The notes beneath the pieces were generated by a model. It saw nothing but the letters and a program-made list of their open reading frames with translations, did no database searches and was not told the DNA's origin. 5,369 nt of DNA from Anaerolineae bacterium (lineage in GTDB: Bacteria; Chloroflexota; Anaerolineae; Aggregatilineales; Phototrophicaceae), in the NCBI GenBank assembly GCA_014379235.1, contig JACMMD010000243.1, positions 1 through 5,369 of the forward strand. The letters are read 5' to 3'. The number at the start of each line of letters is the position of its first letter. Position 1 is the stretch's first letter. The translations under genes were made by a program, and so were the position numbers. Below, one piece after another: positions 1 through 4,516 of the stretch.

Positions 1-1
1 C

Positions 2-37
2 CTCAGCGAACAGCGCGACTCGCTGAACCGGAGCTAA
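2..37 (+). CDS. Possible C-terminal tail of a truncated upstream gene
   Basis: In frame 2 of the plus strand the window opens with LSEQRDSLNRS followed by a TAA stop at 35-37. The composition is protein-like, and the stop would fall just where the PHP gene ends on the opposite strand (its stop is 34-36). That would make a tail-to-tail convergent pair overlapping by a few bases. Only 11 codons are visible, so no function can be given and the reading could be chance. An inverted repeat in the same bases (3-9 with 20-26) offers a competing, non-coding explanation. Confidence 0.25.
   Translation, partial: LSEQRDSLNRS
3..26 (-). terminator. Hairpin just beyond the PHP gene stop
   Basis: TCAGCGA (3-9) and TCGCTGA (20-26) form a 7-bp inverted repeat with a 10-nt loop. 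It starts 7 nt beyond the minus-strand stop at 34-36, where a terminator would sit. The window ends 2 nt further on, so a U-tract cannot be checked. The loop is large for an intrinsic terminator, and the bases may also encode the tail of a convergent gene. Confidence 0.25.
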
Positions 38-783
38 GGCATCACTTCTTGCGGCTGTATCGAATGTGTCTTCGGACCCGAATAGCGGCTGAGATTGCGC
101 TGAATCATGGTCGCTACGGCGACGAACATTTCCTTGACTGGCCACATTTCTCCCTCAGCAAGTGTTGTCCCTTGCACGAATGCGGTTCGAAGATCGGCAG
201 CGCTGCGACCCGGAAAGCGCGTCCGGCCACTGCCGATAGCGCCAAGCGTATGCGCGTCGCTGCTGCCTGTCGCGGACAGATGCAAGCTACGGTTAAAACG
301 GCGGGCAAGTCGGTTGTTGGCGGGTAAAAAAGTCGAGGCGTTGTGCGTTTCAAGCGCGTCGATGCCCGAATCGAGCAACATCTGTGGGTTGTTCAAGTAG
401 CGCCGGAAATTCAAGGCCACGACAGGCACATAAAAATGAAAGGGATGTGCGAGGATAGCGATGCCGCCCTGCTCATGAACGGCGGCGGCGGTATCTGCCA
501 GCGACATGCCGATCTGAATCGGCTTTGTTACCCACAGGCCGAGTACGTCGCCTTCCGCGCTGGAAATTTCCATGCCGGGGATAATATCGAAGGGGTATTT
601 GCTGCGCTGATCGTAAGCCCATAGGCTGGCTTCGAGACAGTCATGGTCGGTGATGGCAATCACATCCAGATCAGGGCGATGTTCGGCCACGAAGTCCAAG
701 AGGTCTTGCGGAGATGGCAGACCATCGCTGACGTTGGTGTGCATGTGGAAGTCTGCCCGGCCGAGTCGCTGCTCATCTTGCAT
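34..783 (-). CDS. PHP-domain metal-dependent phosphoesterase
   Basis: A 249-residue protein of the PHP (polymerase and histidinol phosphatase) superfamily, whose members hydrolyse phosphoester bonds with a multinuclear metal centre. The family motifs appear in order: H-x-H with a following SDG at residues 13-21 (H13, H15, D20), ITDHD at 44-48 (D46, H47), PGMEIS at 69-74 (E72), AHP at 112-114 (H113), ETHNA at 145-149 (H147), and SSDAH at 174-178 (D176, H178). The C-terminal part (about 180-215) resembles the short PHP-associated region seen in TrpH/YciV-like and CehA-like proteins. There is no signal peptide, so it is probably cytoplasmic. The ATG at 781-783 is preceded at good spacing by GGGAGA. 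The substrate cannot be read from sequence: nucleoside bisphosphate or short-RNA 5' exonuclease activity is known for TrpH, but this protein is not close enough by eye to assign it. Confidence 0.9.
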   Translation of the reverse strand: MQDEQRLGRADFHMHTNVSDGLPSPQDLLDFVAEHRPDLDVIAITDHDCLEASLWAYDQRSKYPFDIIPGMEISSAEGDVLGLWVTKPIQIGMSLADTAAAVHEQGGIAILAHPFHFYVPVVALNFRRYLNNPQMLLDSGIDALETHNASTFLPANNRLARRFNRSLHLSATGSSDAHTLGAIGSGRTRFPGRSAADLRTAFVQGTTLAEGEMWPVKEMFVAVATMIQRNLSRYSGPKTHSIQPQEVMP

Positions 784-815
784 TTTGATCTCCCATTGGT
801 GGATGATATGTTCGT

Positions 816-821
816 ATAATA
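816..821 (-). promoter_or_regulatory. Possible -10 element for the PHP gene
   Basis: On the minus strand TATTAT (one mismatch to TATAAT) lies in an AT-rich patch, with the PHP start codon about 32 nt downstream. No convincing -35 box is present at 16-18 bp: the best hexamer, TTGCAC, is only 11 bp away. The same patch reads TATAAT on the plus strand (815-820), where no gene follows. Weak call. Confidence 0.25.
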
Positions 822-909
822 TTACGTGGGGAGTGCAAGAATAGTCTTAAAAACCGTTAAACACTCGTGCAATGTTTGACGATGGAATTTTAACAGGCAG
901 AATGCTAAA

Positions 910-940
910 GGGCATAGCGAAATCTTGTTTCGCTGTGCCC
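910..940 (-). terminator. Hairpin downstream of the cytochrome c gene
   Basis: A 13-bp stem (910-922 with 928-940) contains one G-T mismatch that is a wobble pair in RNA, and has a 5-nt loop (923-927). It lies 30 nt past the minus-strand stop of the cytochrome gene at 971. Read on the minus strand it is followed by CTTTAGCATT, a weak U-rich run. It therefore probably ends the cytochrome transcript and insulates the PHP gene. The plus-strand reading has no T-run after the stem. Confidence 0.6.
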
Positions 941-970
941 TCATGAATTGCGATAGTTTTTCGGTTGGCG

Positions 971-1594
971 CTAAAGCGTTAGCAGGTAGGCCACCAGATC
1001 GTCGATTTGCTCTTCAGTCAGTGTTTGAGCGTAAGTTTGCGGCATCAGGCCGGGCGCATAGTTTGGTACAACGAACGCATTCGGCTCGACAATTGACTGA
1101 TGCAAATACTCCGACGCGCTCAAACCGGGGACACGCTCGGCTGCCCTTTCGCCTATGCCCAACATACCGGGGCCGACGAGTGCCATTTCCTGATCGGGCA
1201 GGTGACAGGTGGTGCAGGCGATAGCAGCGCCATTGCCGTTTCTGAACAGCGTTTCACCAGCAATCGGATCGCCACTGCTGGCCGCCGCAATCACAATCGG
1301 CGTGGCAGTAGCTGTCGGCGGGATGGCGGTTGGCGCTTCCGTCGCTGGAATGGGAGTTTCGGTTGGCGGCAGCGGCGATGGCGTGACTGAAGGCTCGACA
1401 TCCGCATCCGGCGTAACCGTTGATACTTCCTCAGACTCTTGGAGCGTTTGAACGGTGTCGATGTTTTCCTCATCTTGGTCGTGAAGCGCGGCTTCTGTCG
1501 CGCCCATCCATTCCGGCGTGGCCACTGTGCCACAAGCGGCCAGCATCAGCGCTAAGATAACGACAATAACGTGTGTAAATTTTAACATAGGCAT
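971..1594 (-). CDS. Monohaem cytochrome c lipoprotein with Thr/Pro-rich spacer
   Basis: A 207-residue exported electron carrier. A hydrophobic signal segment (residues 9-18) ends in the lipobox LAAC (C21), so the mature protein should be lipid-anchored on the outer face of the cytoplasmic membrane. Residues 22-60 are acidic, and about 61-99 form a spacer of TP, PPT and ATATP repeats that should hold the haem domain away from the membrane. The C-terminal class I cytochrome c domain (about 108-207) has the haem-binding CTTCH (127-131) and a likely distal methionine in GLMPQ (M184). It ends with the usual final helix, LTEEQIDDLVAYLLTL. The partner is unknown; no oxidase or dehydrogenase gene is nearby. 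I chose the ATG at 1592-1594 because AAGG lies 8 nt upstream; a GTG directly before it (1595-1597) and an ATG at 1588 are alternatives. Confidence 0.88.
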   Translation of the reverse strand: MPMLKFTHVIVVILALMLAACGTVATPEWMGATEAALHDQDEENIDTVQTLQESEEVSTVTPDADVEPSVTPSPLPPTETPIPATEAPTAIPPTATATPIVIAAASSGDPIAGETLFRNGNGAAIACTTCHLPDQEMALVGPGMLGIGERAAERVPGLSASEYLHQSIVEPNAFVVPNYAPGLMPQTYAQTLTEEQIDDLVAYLLTL

Positions 1595-1634
1595 CACTTA
1601 CGCCTTATTGTGAAGTGGTGAACAAATTAACCCA

Positions 1635-1663
1635 AGTATAGCTTTTGATCGCTGATTTTGAAA
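1635..1663 (-). promoter_or_regulatory. Possible promoter of the cytochrome c gene
   Basis: Minus-strand TATACT (1635-1640, one mismatch to TATAAT) sits 17 bp downstream of TTTCAA (1658-1663), a poor -35 with 3 of 6 matches. Transcription would start near 1628, giving a leader of about 34 nt. The -10 box is convincing and the -35 is not. TTGAA and TTCAA, 7 bp apart at 1658-1674, form a small inverted repeat over the -35 region that could bind a regulator. Confidence 0.4.
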
Positions 1664-1708
1664 GTGACATTCAACGCGAAATGCCAGATCGTTGCGAGGA
1701 TAGATTGT

Positions 1709-1738
1709 CGTAGGGGCGGCTCGCGAGCCGCCCCTACG
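1709..1738. repeat. Perfect 30-bp palindrome, GTAGGGGC-arm family
   Basis: The two halves of 1709-1738 are exact reverse complements around 1723/1724. The outer arms read CGTAGGGGC and GCCCCTACG, and the core is GGCTCGCGAGCC. It begins 8 nt past the stop of the radical SAM gene (1747-1749). A second element at 4408-4434 shares the arms but not the core, which suggests a dispersed palindromic repeat. As RNA it would fold into a very stable hairpin and could stop or stabilise the radical SAM transcript, although no U-tract follows on either strand. Confidence 0.85.
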
Positions 1739-1746
1739 GGATCATG

Positions 1747-3237
1747 CTAGAAGCCAGTTGTTTCGGGGCGGCGGTAGTGGACGATGCGTTGCAGCGCCTT
1801 CAATTCATAGGGCCACTGGTACATTTCCATGCGATAGCGCCAACTGCTAATGCCTTGTAACATGCTGCGCGTTTTACCCGTGAGCCGCATATCGGTGACG
1901 GTGGGGTAGTAGGCGTTGACCACCTGTTCGAAGTCACGCACACGGCGGCGAACGTTATCCTTAAACCAAGGCGTACCGGGGTCGCGGCGCATAGACTTCT
2001 TCGACCATTCGTCGCTGGCCCATTCTTCCAGCGTATCGGGGAAGCGGAAGCCAAGCCGCGTGGCCTCGTCCATAAGGATGCTGCCTTCTTGCGGCACGGG
2101 CGTATAAATGTACAGCACGAGTTCCGTCGCGGGATTGATCTGCTTGATCTTGCGAATGAAGCGAATCGTGGAGTCGATATCGGCGGCGGGGTCGGGCGGG
2201 TTGCCCATAACGAACGAAAGCTCCGGCACGATATTGTAGTGCTTCATACGCTCGACCAGCGCCAGCGTCATATTCGTGCTGGCTTTGCCGCCTTTGTTCA
2301 TACGCTTGAGCGTTTCGTCGTCGCCGCTTTCCGCGCCCATGAAGAACATTTTCGCGCCGCTGCGCTTCATCTTTTCCCATGTGTCGTCGCTGTAGCTCAT
2401 CAGCGTATCGACGCGCCCCAAGCCCCACCACTTGATATTGTCGTCGTGTTTATGCGCGATTCGCTCGGAAAATTCGGCGGTGCGGCCTTCATTGACAAAG
2501 AAATCCATATCGTGAAATTCGAGGCCGTCGATGTGCCAGTTATCATACATATACTCGGCAATGTTGGCGACGCGCTCGGCGCTTTCTGGCAGCCAGCGAC
2601 GGTTGGCCAGCGCGACTACCGCGCAGAAGTTACAGGCGAACGGGCAGCCGAAGCTAGTATTGTGCGAGAGTACACGCTCCCCTAAATAGCTCTTGCCGAC
2701 GTAGCGCTCCACGTCGATTTTTTCATATGGAAACCACGGCAGGCTGTTCATAGGCACGTTCGGGGCACGATCATTGATACACGCCGTGCCGTTTTCGCGG
2801 TAGCCGAGAGACATAATATCGGTTAGTGAACCGCCCGTATGCAGGCGATCTACAAACTGCCGGAAGGGTGCTTCGCCCTGTCCTTGAATAATGTAGTCTA
2901 CGAAATTGCTGCGGAGAATAACGTCGGGGTGATTGGTGGGGAAGTAGCCGCCCCACAAAATCGTCAGATCGGGCAGCGCGGCCTTGACGGCTTTGCACAC
3001 GGGCACAGCCTGCCGAAGCTGCGGGCCGGGCATGACCGTCACGGCGAGCAGTTTCGCGCCTGTGGCTTTTGCGCGCTCGATAATCATCGTGGCGGGGTCA
3101 TCGACGATATTGGCGTCGATAAATTCGATGTCGTAATCGTCCGCGATCACGGCGGATACAGCCATCAGCGACAGCGGAAGGCGCTGCTTTCCGCGAGATG
3201 TGCTGATCGGGTTGTAAAATAAGACGGTTGGACGCAT
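1747..3237 (-). CDS. B12-binding-domain radical SAM protein, substrate unknown
   Basis: A 496-residue cytoplasmic enzyme with the two-domain layout of the BchE/HpnJ-like class. Residues 1-140 form a Rossmann-like cobalamin-binding domain, recognised by ILWGGYFPTNHPDVIL (93-108) and the GQGEAPF segment (119-125). The DxHxxG motif that supplies a lower-axial histidine is absent, as in many members of this class. The radical SAM barrel (about 185-400) has CPFACNFC, whose C198, C202 and C205 bind the 4Fe-4S cluster that cleaves S-adenosylmethionine. It also has HDMDFF (242-247) and the class-typical GAESGDDETLKRM (301-313). The last 90 residues are rich in Arg, Trp and Tyr and probably shape the substrate site. 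Known relatives act as methylases, cyclases or ring-forming enzymes on lipids, porphyrins and natural products; nothing here decides which. GAGGTGA just upstream supports the ATG at 3235-3237. It is divergent from the DIP1984 gene. Confidence 0.92.
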   Translation of the reverse strand: MRPTVLFYNPISTSRGKQRLPLSLMAVSAVIADDYDIEFIDANIVDDPATMIIERAKATGAKLLAVTVMPGPQLRQAVPVCKAVKAALPDLTILWGGYFPTNHPDVILRSNFVDYIIQGQGEAPFRQFVDRLHTGGSLTDIMSLGYRENGTACINDRAPNVPMNSLPWFPYEKIDVERYVGKSYLGERVLSHNTSFGCPFACNFCAVVALANRRWLPESAERVANIAEYMYDNWHIDGLEFHDMDFFVNEGRTAEFSERIAHKHDDNIKWWGLGRVDTLMSYSDDTWEKMKRSGAKMFFMGAESGDDETLKRMNKGGKASTNMTLALVERMKHYNIVPELSFVMGNPPDPAADIDSTIRFIRKIKQINPATELVLYIYTPVPQEGSILMDEATRLGFRFPDTLEEWASDEWSKKSMRRDPGTPWFKDNVRRRVRDFEQVVNAYYPTVTDMRLTGKTRSMLQGISSWRYRMEMYQWPYELKALQRIVHYRRPETTGF

Positions 3238-3298
3238 TCTTCACCTCAGCAGCAGTAATGGGTACACTATCCTAAACGTCTATTGTCGTCACTTTAGA

Positions 3299-3327
3299 TT
3301 GCTTTGCAACACCCATTGCAATATAGG
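3299..3327 (+). promoter_or_regulatory. Possible promoter of the DIP1984 gene with internal TTGCAA repeat
   Basis: TTGCTT (3299-3304) and TATAGG (3322-3327) are separated by exactly 17 bp; the hexamers match consensus at 3 and 4 of 6 positions. The start codon at 3353 would leave a short leader carrying AGGTGA. The spacer contains TTGCAA twice (3304-3309 and 3316-3321), 6 bp apart. Each copy is itself palindromic, so a dimeric regulator could bind here. The region is shared with the divergent radical SAM gene, for which I see no clear promoter. Confidence 0.35.
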
Positions 3328-3352
3328 TACAAACTTGTGTAGGTGAACAACC

Positions 3353-3811
3353 ATGAAACTAGCCGAAGCATTGATCTTACGGGCGGACGCGCAAAAGCGC
3401 ATTCAACAGTTACGCGAACGCCTCAATCGCAGCGCGAAGGTTCAAGAAGGCGAATCGCCGCCGGAAGAACCACAGGCGCTTTTAGAAGAATTGCAGCGCA
3501 CGTTAACCGAATTTGTCGACCTGATGAAGCGCATCAACCGCACGAACGTCACCACCGCTTTCGACGCTAATACCACGTTGACGGATGCGCTGGCTGATCG
3601 GGATGGATTGTCGTTAGAGCGCAGCATACTGGTTGATCTTATCAATGCGGCGGCTGGCGCTCAGTTTCGTTATGGGCGTTCAGAGATTAAATACGTGAGT
3701 ACGATTGATGTGGCCGGTGTGCAGAAGCGCGCCGATGATTTAGCCAAACGCCACCGCGAACTCGATACACGCATTCAGCAGCTCAATTGGAGTACGGAAC
3801 TCGTCGAATAG
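3353..3811 (+). CDS. DIP1984 family protein (septicolysin-like annotation)
   Basis: A 152-residue soluble protein matching the DIP1984 family from end to end. The hallmark N-terminus MKLAEALILRADAQKRIQQLRERL is followed by AKVQEGE (about 28-34), INRTN (61-65), a TLTDALADRD stretch (75-84), RYGRSEIKYVSTIDV (105-119) and the C-terminal RELDTRIQQLNWSTEL. It is predicted to be mainly helical, with heptad-like Leu/Arg spacing at both ends that suggests a coiled-coil hairpin. No signal peptide or catalytic motif is visible. Family members are sometimes labelled septicolysin, but no molecular function is established that I know of. AGGTGA lies 6 nt before the ATG. The length is normal for the family. 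Confidence 0.9.
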   Translation: MKLAEALILRADAQKRIQQLRERLNRSAKVQEGESPPEEPQALLEELQRTLTEFVDLMKRINRTNVTTAFDANTTLTDALADRDGLSLERSILVDLINAAAGAQFRYGRSEIKYVSTIDVAGVQKRADDLAKRHRELDTRIQQLNWSTELVE

Positions 3812-3819
3812 CAGAGTAA

Positions 3820-4045
3820 GTTGGTAGCCGTTGATCGACAGAGGCGAGCGCAAAGACCCCTGCCAACAAGGTTAGAGTTGGAATGCAGCCTAGCTAAGTA
3901 TTGGGCAACCTTGCTAGGTCATAACGTGAGGGGCCACATTGTCCTGAGCAAATCAGCCCAGCATGGTTACAAGCGTACCGGGCACCGAGCAAAGTTACTA
4001 CCGTGCGCTGGTCTGTCGAAAAGCGGTGAGGGTGGGAGAGGGGAC
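3820..4045 (+). ncRNA. Candidate structured RNA, HEARO/omega-RNA-like (class tentative)
   Basis: This gene-free stretch is full of paired segments. (a) CTGCCAAC (3860-3867) pairs with GTTG (3877-3880) plus GCAG (3885-3888), leaving a GAAT bulge. (b) CCTAGC (3889-3894) pairs with GCTAGG (3913-3918), and GG-GCAA-CC inside (3903-3910) can form a GNRA tetraloop. (c) CAAGGTT (3867-3873), in the first loop, is the exact complement of AACCTTG (3907-3913) in the second hairpin, so a pseudoknot or an alternative fold is possible. (d) GGGC (3931-3934) pairs with GCCC (3956-3959) around CTGA/TCAG (3944-3947, 3953-3956). (e) CCAGC (3958-3962) pairs with GCTGG (4007-4011), enclosing GCAC/GTGC and a GGTTAC/GTACC hairpin. 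The translation is not protein-like. The size and style recall HEARO (IscB-associated omega) RNAs, but this is from memory and no IscB follows. Strand and ends are inferred. A leader element of the next gene is an alternative. Confidence 0.45.
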
Positions 4046-4054
4046 TATCTGCGA

Positions 4055-4411
4055 ATGGAGACGATTCTACTTGATTCTGATTGGGTGTTGGTTCAAGGTG
4101 ACGAACGTATCCCACTGCCAATGGAGATACTCGGTGGCGCGGCTGATCGCAAACTCACGTTCGAGCGTGTGTTTAGCCTAGAGGCGACGGATTTCTGTGT
4201 GCGCTATCGGTTACACATCGACCAACTGCCCGAAGGCGCATCGGTTTATATTGGCGATTTATGTATCGATGAGGGAGCAGTCGGGTCGCTCGACACGGAT
4301 GTGACCGACTGCCTAACCTTAGATGACAACCGCTTGATTATTCATCTTCTGCATGGCGGCGCGGTGAGCGGTATTCGGCTGCTGCAAATCGCCTGCGATG
4401 AAAATCCGTAG
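4055..4411 (+). CDS. Small beta-rich protein, galactose-binding-like fold suspected
   Basis: A 118-residue acidic protein that I do not recognise as a named family. The strand pattern resembles the jelly-roll sugar-binding domain found at the N-terminus of family 2 glycoside hydrolases: LTFERVFSLE (34-43), CVRYRLHIDQLPEGASVYIGDLCID (48-72), then DVTDCLTLDDNRLIIHLLHG (82-101) and a final IRLLQIAC strand. It has no signal peptide, membrane segment or catalytic domain, so it would be a lone binding module, probably cytoplasmic. The reading frame stays open back to 3821, but those 78 codons give a basic, low-complexity translation overlapping the structured RNA. I therefore start at the ATG at 4055-4057. 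GAGAGG lies about 15 nt upstream, farther than usual. The stop codon (4409-4411) lies inside a palindromic repeat. Confidence 0.65.
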   Translation: METILLDSDWVLVQGDERIPLPMEILGGAADRKLTFERVFSLEATDFCVRYRLHIDQLPEGASVYIGDLCIDEGAVGSLDTDVTDCLTLDDNRLIIHLLHGGAVSGIRLLQIACDENP

Positions 4412-4434
4412 GGCACGATGCATCGTGCCCCTAC
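4408..4434. repeat. Palindromic repeat, GTAGGGGC-arm family, second copy
   Basis: The left arm GTAGGGCACGATG (4408-4420) pairs with CATCGTGCCCCTAC (4421-4434), leaving one C unpaired. The outer arms match the element at 1709-1738 (GTAGGG and CCCCTAC), but the core is CACGATGCATCGTG instead of GGCTCGCGAGCC. Restoring one G to the left arm would make it perfect, so this copy may carry a 1-base deletion. Its TAG at 4409-4411 is the stop codon of the preceding gene. It may act as a transcript end, though no T-run follows. CCGTAG occurs at both edges (4406-4411 and 4434-4439); this could be chance. Confidence 0.8.
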
Positions 4435-4446
4435 CGTAGCGTAACA

Positions 4447-4475
4447 TTGACGCACGTTAGCCGTGTCGCTACAAT
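4447..4475 (+). promoter_or_regulatory. Strong sigma-70 type promoter for miaB
   Basis: TTGACG (4447-4452) and TACAAT (4470-4475) each match consensus at 5 of 6 positions and are 17 bp apart, the optimal spacing. Transcription would start near 4482, giving a leader of about 35 nt before the ATG at 4517. This is the best promoter in the window and suggests that miaB is expressed independently of the upstream genes. Confidence 0.75.
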
Positions 4476-4516
4476 AACCCTCTGTCAATTCGATATAGCT
4501 TGGTGTTTGTGTAGTA

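Noticed and set aside
815..820. Perfect TATAAT on the plus strand
   Set aside because: There is no -35 at suitable spacing and no plus-strand gene downstream; it is a by-product of an AT-rich patch that more likely serves the minus-strand PHP gene.
1100..1451. Gly/Val-rich plus-strand frames opposite the cytochrome gene
   Set aside because: They are the complement of the Thr/Pro repeat spacer, which explains their low-complexity Gly/Val/Ser content.
1961..2431. A 156-codon minus-strand open frame inside the radical SAM gene
   Set aside because: It is an alternate frame of the radical SAM coding region, with an Arg/Ala/Gln-rich composition typical of a frame-shifted shadow.
2089..2685. A 198-codon plus-strand open frame opposite the radical SAM gene
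   Set aside because: It lies entirely antisense to a protein with clear family motifs; its translation is His/Arg-rich with no recognisable domain, and no ribosome binding site stands out.
3820..4045. RNase P RNA, tmRNA, SRP RNA, 6S RNA or a cobalamin riboswitch
   Set aside because: The conserved boxes I would expect for each (for example the GAGGAAAGTCCGGGC-like region of RNase P or the SRP GGAAGGAAGCAGCC-like loop) are not visible.
3820..4045. Group II intron fragment
   Set aside because: The GNRA-like loop and multi-helix look invite the idea, but there is no GTGCG 5' boundary, no recognisable domain V hairpin and no reverse transcriptase; kept only as a remote alternative.
3821..4054. 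The 78-codon N-terminal extension of the small beta-rich protein
   Set aside because: It would need a TTG start 10 nt after the DIP1984 stop, and its Arg/His/Ser-rich translation is unlike the acidic, patterned remainder; the bases are better explained as structured RNA.
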